Assembly (NCBI GenBank): GCA_945881835.1
Contig: CAMCVP010000004.1
Span: 95,813-159,812, forward strand
DNA from: Chryseobacterium gleum
Lineage (GTDB): Bacteria; Bacteroidota; Bacteroidia; Flavobacteriales_D; Sanyastnellaceae
DNA length: 64,000 nucleotides
Direction of reading: 5' to 3'
Shown here in pieces: positions 1 through 10,159 of the stretch (position 1 is its first letter; every line of letters begins with the position of its first letter). A program made the translations under genes and the position numbers. The notes beneath the pieces are model-generated. The model did no database searches. It saw nothing but the letters and a program-made list of their open reading frames with translations, and had not been told where the DNA came from.

Positions 1-46
1 TGGAAAGTATTTGTTAATCAAATGTGATTTATTTTGCTTTTCAAGA

Positions 47-79
47 TGCACTGCAAGGTCCTGCGGAAGGTCCTTTGGA
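47..79. repeat. Micro-hairpin array, 3 units with 12-bp period
   Basis: TGC-ACT-GCA AGG TCC-TGC-GGA AGG TCC-TTT-GGA: 3-bp stems, 3-nt loops, constant AGG separator, directly 3' of the minus-strand gene ending at 87. Confidence 0.6.
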
Positions 80-86
80 AGAGGAA

Positions 87-1208
87 TTATTTGAAAAGAT
101 TCTCGTTAAGAGCGAGGGTTTCAGGAGAGTTCACATGTTGTGAAGCGTATTTCATAGCCCCTGCTGACCAAAGCAGATAATCTGCTTTTGATAGATTCAA
201 GAAGAAATCAAGTGATTCTGCAAGGTTGGTTGAATCGAGCGAAGAGGATTTTCCTGCAAATTCTTCCTCAAGGTTTTTCCAAGGAGTTTGATCGGAAATA
301 ATAACAGGTGTTCCATAGGAAAGTGCTTCTGCTATGGCGTGCCCGTAATTTTCACCTCGAGTGGGTAGGAAAAAGAGATGAGCGTTTTCATAAAATGACT
401 TTAACTCGTCTTGATTTTTGTGCCCGTGTAAAGTAATTTGAATTGATGCACTTTCTTTTGAGTAAGATTGAATGGTCCGAACTAATTCTGCATTTTCTTC
501 CAAGCCCACAATATCCCAATGGATTTCACTTTTCGGATTCCATGTTTGAATAGTTTCAAGTGCCTCATAGTAACCTTTTTCGGGACTTATTCTTCCGACG
601 GTTAATATTCTGCAGGGAGAGGTCATTTCCTTGACTTTAGAGGCTGATTTTGCGTTAGAAATATTCGGCGCAATGCGAATGTTTGCTTTCGGAAATTTTT
701 GAAGTATTTCCTCTTTTTCTATTTCGCTTGTCGCGTGCCAAGTGATGTTCGAATAAATTTTAGTGAATTTAGAAAACAATAAAAATAATTTTTTCTTGAA
801 TCCTTTTTGTTTGAATGCCGCTGGTTTGAGCATTCCGCGTGGTGCAAGAAAAACTTTATTACTAATTCCAATTGCGCGAAAGACCTTTAGAGGAAGCAAT
901 GAAAATTTCGGCGACCACATGGAATTCAAGTAAACTCTTTCCGGATTTATTTCGGAATACACTTTCAAAATGAAATCTTCAGTCAGGGAATTTTCATTCA
1001 AATAATACACCTGAATGTTTTCTTGAAAACTCCGTTGCCAAGAATCTGACTGAATATTCGAGTAAGGAATTGTGCTGTTTAAATCGGTGTTTCTCGTGAC
1101 AACATAGAAGGTATCTGAGCTGTTTTTCATGAATGAAATCAACGATTGTATAGGGCCACCTGCTTGCGATCCCGGATAAAACCAATCGGTGAATACCATT
1201 ATTTTCAT
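87..1208 (-). CDS. Glycosyltransferase family 4 / group 1
   Basis: ORF 373 aa; GT-B C-terminal motifs (TVGRISPEKGYYEAL, FFLPTRGENYGHAIAEALSYGTPVI). Confidence 0.85.
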   Translation of the reverse strand: MKIMVFTDWFYPGSQAGGPIQSLISFMKNSSDTFYVVTRNTDLNSTIPYSNIQSDSWQRSFQENIQVYYLNENSLTEDFILKVYSEINPERVYLNSMWSPKFSLLPLKVFRAIGISNKVFLAPRGMLKPAAFKQKGFKKKLFLLFSKFTKIYSNITWHATSEIEKEEILQKFPKANIRIAPNISNAKSASKVKEMTSPCRILTVGRISPEKGYYEALETIQTWNPKSEIHWDIVGLEENAELVRTIQSYSKESASIQITLHGHKNQDELKSFYENAHLFFLPTRGENYGHAIAEALSYGTPVIISDQTPWKNLEEEFAGKSSSLDSTNLAESLDFFLNLSKADYLLWSAGAMKYASQHVNSPETLALNENLFK

Positions 1209-3058
1209 GCTTCGAATTTAATGGAGTTGTTTTTCATCCAATGTCCTAGAACCGACAAATGCCAAAATGAAATAAAGGACTTTTCTTCATTGCCGAGCAG
1301 AAATTTACTCCAAGCGTTACGAAGTACCTTCTCGTTTACAACTTCTTGCGTGTAAAGTTCATTGAACCCAGCTTCCGTGAATTCACGTAATTCGTTTTTC
1401 ATCCAAACGCTCCAAGGCAATGTGAATCCCATTTTCTTTCTGTTCACTACTTCACCTGGAAGAATATCTGTAAACGTTTCCGTAAGAAATTTTTTGGGTG
1501 TAGTTGGAAATTTCAAGTCATTGGAAAGATGTGTAGCCAATTCAACAACGTTATGATCTAAGAAAGGTACGCGAATTTCAAGTGAATGAGCCATGCTCAT
1601 TTGATCACTGTCGCGAAGTAAAACATGTTGCATGTATGATTCAATCTCGGCAGCAGATACACGATTTAGAAGCGGTGCATTCTTTTCAAAAATGAATTTG
1701 AAATTCTTCTCAATTTCGAAGTGCTTTGTTTTACGTGTTAACAATTCGTTGGCGTTCCAAACCTTTCGAACGATCGGAAATGCATGCGCAAGATCCGCTT
1801 GTCTTAGCCCTAACAATTCAGCTTTTTTTCGTAGCGAACGATTAGAAGAAAACGAAGAAAGGAAGAGTGAAGCGGATTTTCTTAACGGATAGGATAGTTT
1901 TAAAGCAAATGATTTTTCAATGCTTTGCATGTATTGAAAAACAGGATAACCCGCGAATAATTCATCGCCGCCGAGTCCGGAAATAGCTACTGTTATGCCT
2001 GCTTCTTTCGCGGCTTTCGAAACGGCATAGGTATTCGGCCCATCTCCACTTGGGAAGTCAATAGCCGCTACTGCGGCAGGAATATCTTTTAAGAATTCGT
2101 TTGCGCTGAGGTTAATCTCGTGATGATTGGTGCTGAATTTTTTCGCTACAAGTTGCGCATACTTTCTTTCGTCGAAGGCTTCTTCTTCAAATGAAATTTG
2201 AAATGTATTTATTTTCTCACTTCGAATTTCACTCATTAATCCAACAAGCAAAGACGAATCAATTCCGCCACTCAAAAAAGCTCCGAATGGAACATCTGCG
2301 CGCATGTGCTGCGAAACAGATTCACGCATTGTGGAGCGCAATAATTCTTCACTACTTTTTTTATCAGATAGTTCGTAGGAGGTATCGTCTAACAGTCTGT
2401 AATAGCAATGTTTGTTTGTTTGATTTTTGTTGAAATGCAAATAGTGTCCAGCCTCAAGTAATTGAACATGTTCAATCAATGTATTTGGCGCACACACCGT
2501 TTGCGTTTCAATATATTCTTCGAGCGCAACGCGATTTAATTTTCTTGGAATCGCGTCGCTTGCGAGCAAGGAGAGCAGCTCGGAGGCAATGAAACTTCCG
2601 CTTTTCTGCATCGAGTAATACAACGGCTTCATGCCATATCTGTCACGAACGGCAAAGGTTTCGGCGGTTTCAATGTTGTGAATCACGAATGCGAACATGC
2701 CTTTCAATTTTGAAAGACTTTCAATTCCATATTTCTGAAATAACTCGAGAATCACCTCTGTATCGCTTTCGGTCTGAAATGAAACACCTTGGAGTTCGTT
2801 CGCTTTCAATTCAACATAGTTATAAATCTCACCGTTGAAGGCAATGACCCATTTTTTGTTGGAAGAGAGCATGGGCTGATTGGCCGAATTTTCGGTATCG
2901 ATGATTGAAAGACGTCTATGCCCCAAACCAATGTTTTCATTTGTGTAAATTCCCTCTGCATCTGGTCCACGATGAGCCATTGCGGCATTCATGCGTTCAA
3001 GTGTCTTTCGAACGAGTTGCTTTTCTTTCGGATGAATGATTGCACTTATTCCGCACAT
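1205..3058 (-). CDS. asnB: Asparagine synthase (glutamine-hydrolysing)
   Basis: 617 aa; N-terminal MCGISAII class II glutaminase and FLSGGIDSSLL PP-loop. Confidence 0.93.
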   Translation of the reverse strand: MCGISAIIHPKEKQLVRKTLERMNAAMAHRGPDAEGIYTNENIGLGHRRLSIIDTENSANQPMLSSNKKWVIAFNGEIYNYVELKANELQGVSFQTESDTEVILELFQKYGIESLSKLKGMFAFVIHNIETAETFAVRDRYGMKPLYYSMQKSGSFIASELLSLLASDAIPRKLNRVALEEYIETQTVCAPNTLIEHVQLLEAGHYLHFNKNQTNKHCYYRLLDDTSYELSDKKSSEELLRSTMRESVSQHMRADVPFGAFLSGGIDSSLLVGLMSEIRSEKINTFQISFEEEAFDERKYAQLVAKKFSTNHHEINLSANEFLKDIPAAVAAIDFPSGDGPNTYAVSKAAKEAGITVAISGLGGDELFAGYPVFQYMQSIEKSFALKLSYPLRKSASLFLSSFSSNRSLRKKAELLGLRQADLAHAFPIVRKVWNANELLTRKTKHFEIEKNFKFIFEKNAPLLNRVSAAEIESYMQHVLLRDSDQMSMAHSLEIRVPFLDHNVVELATHLSNDLKFPTTPKKFLTETFTDILPGEVVNRKKMGFTLPWSVWMKNELREFTEAGFNELYTQEVVNEKVLRNAWSKFLLGNEEKSFISFWHLSVLGHWMKNNSIKFEA

Positions 3059-4065
3059 GAGGCATTTAGCATTTTAGTGAATTGACTTACCCAAAGATCG
3101 GAAGAGAATTTCTTGGCCATTTCCGTGCTGTGGTTTCCCATGTTTTGCAGTTCTTCCTGTGAAGCTTTGAATATCTTACGTAGTTGAATTTTGAGGTCTT
3201 CGGAATAATTTGGATCGAAAGAATAACCATTTTTTTCTTCCTCCAATAAATCTTGACTTGCACCTACTGCGCTAGATAGCAGCAGTGGTTTACCAAGTGA
3301 AGCCATTTCATGTACAACAACGCCCCATGGCTCGTAGAGACTGGGTAATACAAACGCAGAAGCATTTTCGAGCTTTTCGCTCAATTCTTGTGGTTGAATG
3401 AATCCGTGATGTACAACGAATTCATTCAATTTTCTATTCGGAAATAATTTACCCATTCCAGCAATGTGTAATGTCCAACCCGAACGTTCATTCGGTTTAA
3501 AAGATAAGAAGGTGTTCCAGAGTAGATTTAAATTCTTCTCTGGGATGTACCGAGCTATGCACCATAGTTCTTTCTTGTCCGAAAGTTCCTTTCTGTTGGT
3601 TCGATAAATATCTTCACATGAGTATAATCCATTGAATATATTTTCGTTTGAAAAACCTAGTTTTTCAGCTGTTTTTATTTGCGTAGCTCCTGGAATGAAA
3701 GCGTATTTAAAGTGTTTTTTTATTTTCAGTTTGAAGTAAATCGCTCCAAGAATGAATTTCAGGGAAGACCTCCATTGGGTGTCAAAAGCTACTGCAGTTG
3801 GCTTGTTCAATTCTTTTACCAAGTATAGATATTCTTTGTCACCCCAGCCGCTGCACAACACAAACGATGCATTGAATACCTTAATTTGACTCAGACTTAT
3901 TTCAAATTTCGGGACCAAGAGAATGTTAGAATGAAATTCAAATTGAAACGGGGCTTCATCATTTATGGGATAGTGAATCAATAAAACTTCATGGTCAAGC
4001 GCAAGCTTGTTGAAGCATTCAACCGCATAACCGGCCAATTCGCGATATAGAATTAGAATTTTCAT
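3046..4065 (-). CDS. Glycosyltransferase family 4
   Basis: 339 aa; GT-B motif FVLPSLYEPWGVVVHEMASLGKPLL. Confidence 0.85.
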   Translation of the reverse strand: MKILILYRELAGYAVECFNKLALDHEVLLIHYPINDEAPFQFEFHSNILLVPKFEISLSQIKVFNASFVLCSGWGDKEYLYLVKELNKPTAVAFDTQWRSSLKFILGAIYFKLKIKKHFKYAFIPGATQIKTAEKLGFSNENIFNGLYSCEDIYRTNRKELSDKKELWCIARYIPEKNLNLLWNTFLSFKPNERSGWTLHIAGMGKLFPNRKLNEFVVHHGFIQPQELSEKLENASAFVLPSLYEPWGVVVHEMASLGKPLLLSSAVGASQDLLEEEKNGYSFDPNYSEDLKIQLRKIFKASQEELQNMGNHSTEMAKKFSSDLWVSQFTKMLNASCAE

Positions 4066-5333
4066 GCGGCAGCTTCAAGCTTGGCTTTTGCTTCTTCTTG
4101 CGCAGCAAGTTCAATCTTATTATCCTTTGCGAGGTAGAAATACAGCCACAAGAAAAATGGGAATCCATTGAGGAAGTAGTGTCCTTGACGAGCCAAGTAG
4201 AGTATAATAATGAGGGCGATACCATTAGACATTACCCAGTGTTCTTCTGAGGCTGCACGCTGCTTGAATATCCAGCATTTGAAAAGAATGAAGAACATTA
4301 CAACCAATCCGTAAATACCCGTTTCAGACATGAGACGCAATGCCATAGAGTTTGCATCCATCTTGTTGAACTCAATGTCAACAGCTCCTGCTAAGTTGGT
4401 TAGCGAGTACTTATCGAATGCAACAGGATGCGATCCTAAGCCCGTGCCAAACAGAGGGTGCCTTCTGAAATTTTCAAGTGCAATGTGGTAGTTGTTGTAT
4501 AATACGAAACTCGATCCATGAATGTCGTAACTCTTGTAGTTCTTGGTTTCGAACATCGTAAACGTTCCGTCCCATCGATCGGTAAATTCCGGTACGTTTT
4601 TGTAGGCGTAATCGAAGGAGAAAATGAATAGCGGGACGAAGATGATGGAGTATTTGACAACTCCCAAATTGAGAAGGAAAAGCACGATCGCAACGAAAAT
4701 ACCAATGATACCGAGACTTGAAAAGGTTAAGAGGTATGCTACAATAATGACGATTCCATGCCAACGCCTCAAGAAAAGCGTTTTTCTTGCAATGGTATTG
4801 TACAGAGAGACAAAGAATGCAGGACTAATTACCGCGGCGAAATACGAAGGCTCAGAGAATACAGAATTCAAACGCAACCCTATTCCCCCTTCCGTTAAAC
4901 TCCATTTGTTAAACAACCAGTTGTAGTTGTAACCGGGCGTGAAACCTACGAAATAGGAAAGCAATTGAAAAATACCAATGAATGAAACAATGAGCGATCC
5001 TACCATATAGTATTTAAAAAGCTCTTTCAATTTAAAATCGAATACTTGAATTACGTAGTGATAGAATAACACCGAAGCGAAGAATCCAATAAAGATCTTC
5101 GTGAACATGGTAGACGTATTTTGTCCAGCAGCAACGTAAACTATTCCAGAGACTAACAAGGGAAAAAACAACAGAACGGGCCAACGCGGTAATCCGAATT
5201 TGGTGAAGAAAATGGGGAAGAAAATTACAAATGCGAGATAGCTAACGTACGCTTCGAAAGGCTCTTTGAAAAAAACATACGACGAAATGAAGATGGTAAT
5301 GAAAATGGATATTACAGTAAACCATCTAAACAT
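4062..5333 (-). CDS. O-antigen ligase/polymerase-like multi-pass membrane protein
   Basis: 423 aa, strongly hydrophobic, polysaccharide cluster context, Wzy/WaaL-like segment GTGLGSHPVAF...NSMALRLMSETGIYGL. Confidence 0.75.
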   Translation of the reverse strand: MFRWFTVISIFITIFISSYVFFKEPFEAYVSYLAFVIFFPIFFTKFGLPRWPVLLFFPLLVSGIVYVAAGQNTSTMFTKIFIGFFASVLFYHYVIQVFDFKLKELFKYYMVGSLIVSFIGIFQLLSYFVGFTPGYNYNWLFNKWSLTEGGIGLRLNSVFSEPSYFAAVISPAFFVSLYNTIARKTLFLRRWHGIVIIVAYLLTFSSLGIIGIFVAIVLFLLNLGVVKYSIIFVPLFIFSFDYAYKNVPEFTDRWDGTFTMFETKNYKSYDIHGSSFVLYNNYHIALENFRRHPLFGTGLGSHPVAFDKYSLTNLAGAVDIEFNKMDANSMALRLMSETGIYGLVVMFFILFKCWIFKQRAASEEHWVMSNGIALIIILYLARQGHYFLNGFPFFLWLYFYLAKDNKIELAAQEEAKAKLEAAA

Positions 5334-6555
5334 CTTTTGGGGCTATTTCGGTTGTTGGTTTGGGTTGTGCGTATTTGTCTTTCAAGCGAATAAACGCCTT
5401 TTCAAAAATATGATAACTTAACGAAGATACGGCCACAGTTAGCAAGAATGAAATTCCGTATAAAAGGATGTGCTGTTTGGTTGAAATGTCTTTATTCAAT
5501 CCAATGTACTTATCGAGGATGTGTATGGTGAATACGATACACATTACGTGGAACATATAAAAGCCGAAGGAGATTCTACCCAGGTATTGCAGCAGCTTGT
5601 TTTCAAATCGCAGAAACGATTTTTCGTTCCCTGCAACGTTCAAAATGATAATTAAAAATGAAATCGAAAAAAGCAGATGAAGAACATCTTCAAAAGCAGT
5701 AGGCATGAAATAAATCAAAACGGGTATCATTACCAACGCTAATATTTGTGCAATGGGTTTGAAAATCACGCGGAGTATTTTTTCTTTCTTGGTGAAGAAG
5801 ACGTATGCCCCTAGTCCACCGAGCGCCATGCATTCTAGCTTCGACATCGCAAGAAATTTCTTAATGACAACGAATGCTTCAAGTTTAATAAATGGAAAGG
5901 ATAAAAGTAAAACTCCTTTTAGTGCGACAAGAGTTCCAATAATCCAAAGGATGGACTTTAGTACGTTTTTACTTTTACGAATAAGTAGTGGCCACAACAA
6001 GTAGAACTGTTCCTCAACACCAATAGACCACGATTGTCCTATGTTCGGAACGGCAGTGGTATAGATTGAAAAGGCTAGGTTCGGCATGAAGAAGGCGTAC
6101 AGCATAAGGTTGCCCCAAAAGTTCTGGTTGAAGAAAACATCCTGTCCGGGAACAGCGAAAAGTTCTAAGTTCGGAAGGACGAAAAATCCAAGAATAAAAA
6201 TGAGATAATATAATGGCCAAATGCGGAAAGCGCGACGCAAATAAAATTTTCCAATTTGAACAGTCTTGTTCGATTCCTTTTCTTTCAAGAGCAAATAGGT
6301 GATTAGAAATCCACTTAGCACAAAGAAGAATACTACGCCAAGTGCGCTGCTGTAGGCAATAAGCGGAGAGAGTGGGTCAATTTCTTTCGACATCACCGAT
6401 TGAAATACCGTAAACTTGGTAATTCTTTCTTCAGGATCTATCCAATGACTCCCAAAGCCCGTGAATTTTTTAATTAATTCGACATGCGTGAAAAACACCG
6501 CTAAAGCAGCGAAAAATCTGAAACTGTCTAATCCTTTGAAATACTCCTTCTTCAC
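5326..6555 (-). CDS. Acyltransferase family 3 (OafA/YrhL-like)
   Basis: 409 aa; LDSFRFFAALAVFFTHVE and SWSIGVEEQFYLLWPLLI motifs. Confidence 0.92.
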   Translation of the reverse strand: MKKEYFKGLDSFRFFAALAVFFTHVELIKKFTGFGSHWIDPEERITKFTVFQSVMSKEIDPLSPLIAYSSALGVVFFFVLSGFLITYLLLKEKESNKTVQIGKFYLRRAFRIWPLYYLIFILGFFVLPNLELFAVPGQDVFFNQNFWGNLMLYAFFMPNLAFSIYTTAVPNIGQSWSIGVEEQFYLLWPLLIRKSKNVLKSILWIIGTLVALKGVLLLSFPFIKLEAFVVIKKFLAMSKLECMALGGLGAYVFFTKKEKILRVIFKPIAQILALVMIPVLIYFMPTAFEDVLHLLFSISFLIIILNVAGNEKSFLRFENKLLQYLGRISFGFYMFHVMCIVFTIHILDKYIGLNKDISTKQHILLYGISFLLTVAVSSLSYHIFEKAFIRLKDKYAQPKPTTEIAPKDV

Positions 6556-6578
6556 TAGTTCTATTCTTTGCGGTGAAT

Positions 6579-7724
6579 TTAGTCTTTTTCAATAACCACT
6601 TGAAAATTTTCTAAGGTCTTAACAATTAGTTCAGACCAAGCAAATGTGCTGCGCACTTTATTCATGGCTAGATTTAACATAGCGTCAATTTCATTTGTTT
6701 CTAGGTTCAAAGCACATTGAATGTTCTCTCTTATTGACTGAGAGTCGCCCGCTTTCAATAGAAATCCGCAAGTCGAGTCGATTAATGTTTCAACGGCCCC
6801 AACGTCAGATGCTAAGGGAATTAATCCACGGCTCATTCCTTCCAACAAAACATTCGGCATACCTTCAGATAAAGATGGTGCAATAAGAAAAGTATGTTCG
6901 TCTAAGATTTTATTCAGCGCGCTTACCTCTTTCACCTCACCATAATAATGAATGTTGGCCCGCTTAATTTTTTTGGAAGGTGGAATACTACCCACAAACG
7001 AAATTTCTAGATCGGGCATAGAGGTCACCACTTGCATGAGTTCTTCAATTCCTTTTCTGCGCTCGTACCGGCCCACAAAAAGAAACTTTGAATTTATTGG
7101 AAGATTTCTTTTTTCGAGGATAGAACTGTCGCTCACTGCTCCAGGAAGAACGAGAATTTTTGATTGGTTAATTCCAATGCTATGTAGGATTGAAGTTATT
7201 TTACCGCCATAGGAAATGCTATAATCTGCCTGTTTCAAATTCCATTTTACAGGTGATTTCAGCAAGTAAGATTTCAGGCGCTCTGCGAATGAGGCAGGTT
7301 TTTGAAACATTTCCAATCCATGAAAATTCACAAGTATTGGACCTGTTTTAATCTTTCCTTTTTTTCGTTGTTGAAGAAGATCCCAACCGCTGAATCCCTT
7401 GACGTAGATGATGTCGAACGAATTGAATTTTTCTTTTAGTAATTCAGTTATTGCAAATGAATACTGATAAGATTCTTTGATGTAATGTCCTGGCATTCCG
7501 CTAGAGGCGGGAAAGCGAAGAGAGTATACCGTTAATTTTTCTGATGCTTCAAAAAGTTTTTTTACGTCATCTTTTTTTGGAAGAGATGCTTTCCCATAAA
7601 CACAATGTACCAATGTGACTTTATTTCCTGATTTCAAAAGTTCATTGCACAAATTGAAACTATGACGCTGCATGCCGCCAGTGACGTAGGGTGTAATGCC
7701 ATCGGTAAGCAAGCAAATGTTCAT
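6579..7724 (-). CDS. Glycosyltransferase family 4
   Basis: 381 aa; LLTDGITPYVTGGMQRHSFNL, FVGRYERRKGIEEL, PSLSEGMPNVLLEGMSRGLIPLASDVG. Confidence 0.88.
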   Translation of the reverse strand: MNICLLTDGITPYVTGGMQRHSFNLCNELLKSGNKVTLVHCVYGKASLPKKDDVKKLFEASEKLTVYSLRFPASSGMPGHYIKESYQYSFAITELLKEKFNSFDIIYVKGFSGWDLLQQRKKGKIKTGPILVNFHGLEMFQKPASFAERLKSYLLKSPVKWNLKQADYSISYGGKITSILHSIGINQSKILVLPGAVSDSSILEKRNLPINSKFLFVGRYERRKGIEELMQVVTSMPDLEISFVGSIPPSKKIKRANIHYYGEVKEVSALNKILDEHTFLIAPSLSEGMPNVLLEGMSRGLIPLASDVGAVETLIDSTCGFLLKAGDSQSIRENIQCALNLETNEIDAMLNLAMNKVRSTFAWSELIVKTLENFQVVIEKD

Positions 7725-8902
7725 TGTTCTGAATTTATTTGTTGAAGAACTTTTTGTGCGTTAGCTCTCCATGTATGCTTTTCGAAAACTTTTTGTTGGA
7801 AGGTTTTCGCTTTTGTTTTGAGTACATCTGCATCTGTAAGAACCGCGAGTAGCGCATCTTGAAATGCGCTGTCGTTGTTTTCAAAAAGGAACCCTTCGTC
7901 TTTAGTCATAACATCTGCGACACCCGCTTCATTGACAGCGAGAATTGTTTTTCCAAATGCACCGTATTCAAACAACTTTACAGGGGAACAATACCATTCC
8001 GTGTTCGGCAATGAAAGTATGTCCATTGCTGAAATGTAATTGTAAATATCCTCTTTCGGCACAGATCCGGCGAAGTGAACCCGAGATGAAACACCCAAAT
8101 TTTCAGCTAGTTTTTTCAATTCGGGAATGAGGTATCCATCTCCAACAATGAGAATGGAAATGTCTGTGTAATTCAATTTTGAAACTCCTCGGATTAGCCG
8201 ATCTACACCGTGATAAGGAAAAATGGAACCAACAAATCCAAGGACCGTTACTTCAGAAAGATTGTACTGCTTGTTAATCGCTGCAACGCGCGATTCGTTG
8301 ATTTGTATTTCTTGCTTTTCAATGGCATTAGGAATAACAACGCATTTGTCTTCATTCAGCTGATAGCGTTCTACGAGGTATGTTTGAAGTGAGCTGGTGA
8401 TGGGTAGAACCAGTTCCGCTGATTGAAGTAAATTTTTGAGTTTGTTTTTTCCTGTTAAAGCCAGAAACGAATACGCATTCTCGAACGATTGCACTTCTTC
8501 CTCAAACGGTGCATTAATCTCAACCACGTGTTTTATATGGAAATTGGAGAGCACAGCTACACTGCCGTTGCTCATCCATGCCGAACGCTCGTATACCATA
8601 TCGGGTTGAAAAGAAACAATCTTGTTTTGAAGTTCGCTTGCTGCGTATTTATCGAATCGAATCTGCTGAAATTCTTTGAGTGTTCGCCAAAGAATTTTCG
8701 GGATAAATATTTTGGCGAACGATTTCAATCCTGAAGATTGCAAGTTGCTTGAATTTTGAATCGGAGCTTTTCCCATGATCAAAATTTCAACCGTGTGTCC
8801 CTCTTCTTCAAATCCACGAATCATACCACGCATGTGACTCCCATAGCCTGTTGGAGCTTCGAGGTATAAGGTAGGGTGAGGAGAATAGAATAAAATCTTC
8901 AT
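7721..8902 (-). CDS. Glycosyltransferase family 4
   Basis: 393 aa; FVGSIFPYHGVDRLIRG, LPNTEWYCSPVKLFEYGAFGKTILA. Confidence 0.87.
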   Translation of the reverse strand: MKILFYSPHPTLYLEAPTGYGSHMRGMIRGFEEEGHTVEILIMGKAPIQNSSNLQSSGLKSFAKIFIPKILWRTLKEFQQIRFDKYAASELQNKIVSFQPDMVYERSAWMSNGSVAVLSNFHIKHVVEINAPFEEEVQSFENAYSFLALTGKNKLKNLLQSAELVLPITSSLQTYLVERYQLNEDKCVVIPNAIEKQEIQINESRVAAINKQYNLSEVTVLGFVGSIFPYHGVDRLIRGVSKLNYTDISILIVGDGYLIPELKKLAENLGVSSRVHFAGSVPKEDIYNYISAMDILSLPNTEWYCSPVKLFEYGAFGKTILAVNEAGVADVMTKDEGFLFENNDSAFQDALLAVLTDADVLKTKAKTFQQKVFEKHTWRANAQKVLQQINSEQ

Positions 8903-8905
8903 GAA

Positions 8906-10159
8906 TTATTGAAAGGTATTCATGTGATTTAAAATTTCACTCACTCGGAAGGAAAGGGAATTATCTTCACTTGCTTCTTGATTGAAATCAGCTGGTTTCA
9001 ATGGATTGTTTTGAATAAGAGATTTGAAGAAATTCCCCCAAGAAGTTCCTCGTTTTTCTTTTTCAATGTTCTTGAGAACTTCGCCTTTGGCACCGACATA
9101 GAGGTATGGAGTTCCTAAAGTTTGGTACTCGAAATATTTCGTAGTGAAGAAGTCTTTGTTGTGATCGGCTAACAAAATGATGCACCAATGCGCCTGAGCG
9201 ATTCTGTCTTCAATTTTTTTACCTATTGAATCGGAGATGCGCACACAAGGATGATGTTTGAAAATCGATTGTATTTTTTCGAAGCTTGTCGAATGGAAGT
9301 TGATGCTGAGTCTTTCATACAGAGCGGGATTGAACTCACGAAGCTTCGTCAGGTCAGATGCCATTTGCTCTAAAAACGGTTCAGTATCGAGGTAAATTTC
9401 TCCTCCATATTCGAAGGTTATTTCACTTGAAGAAAAACCGAATGATTGTTCGGTTAGTTTTGGTTCAGAATGAAAATGTTTGAGATGGAAGAATTTTTTA
9501 TTCTTGGTTGAAATCAAATTCAATGAACTGAAATGTTCAAGTATTTGCATAGCTGGCGCCGACAGCACTGTTGCATGTTCGAGCACACTGGAAGCCTTTA
9601 GGACTTCTTCTTTCATTTTTTCTGGACTTAAAAACGGCATTCCGTAGTTGCGGGCATTCAGCCAAGGGTCGCGAAAATCTGCCCAGTATTTTATGGAAGC
9701 ATGATCTTTTTTCCATTCCGCTACAACACGCAGCATGTCCCATGGTGCACCCGTAGCGAAGACCCAATCGACGGGAAATTTGCTCGCAAGTTCGTTTAGC
9801 TTAGGAACAAGATGTTTTTCCCAACCGAGGCTAATATCGTAAGGGGTCCCTGCAAAATTCTTTTTAATTGCTTTAAGTGCTTTTCTATATTGAAGCTTTC
9901 CGAAAAATTTCGTCGGTTGTGACAGAAGAATTTGCGGATAAACCCGGGGTAATGAATGAACGAAAATGTTTTTGTTGTTGACCTCTTCACTCCAAACTGA
10001 TTTGTCTGTATCGCTTATGGCTTCTGCCTTGACGACGTGTACGATGCAATTTTGTTCTGCGAATTCTTTGGCTAATTTTCCCCAACGTCTTCCGCCAATT
10101 CCTTTGTTCGGAGGGAAGTCGTAATTAACGATTATGATATGTTTTTTAGTAGTTGGCAT
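8906..10159 (-). CDS. Glycosyltransferase-like protein
   Basis: 417 aa; shares N-terminal (Y)xxPPxxGxGxxRW and ADFRDPW motifs with the glycosyltransferase at 57326. Confidence 0.65.
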   Translation of the reverse strand: MPTTKKHIIIVNYDFPPNKGIGGRRWGKLAKEFAEQNCIVHVVKAEAISDTDKSVWSEEVNNKNIFVHSLPRVYPQILLSQPTKFFGKLQYRKALKAIKKNFAGTPYDISLGWEKHLVPKLNELASKFPVDWVFATGAPWDMLRVVAEWKKDHASIKYWADFRDPWLNARNYGMPFLSPEKMKEEVLKASSVLEHATVLSAPAMQILEHFSSLNLISTKNKKFFHLKHFHSEPKLTEQSFGFSSSEITFEYGGEIYLDTEPFLEQMASDLTKLREFNPALYERLSINFHSTSFEKIQSIFKHHPCVRISDSIGKKIEDRIAQAHWCIILLADHNKDFFTTKYFEYQTLGTPYLYVGAKGEVLKNIEKEKRGTSWGNFFKSLIQNNPLKPADFNQEASEDNSLSFRVSEILNHMNTFQ

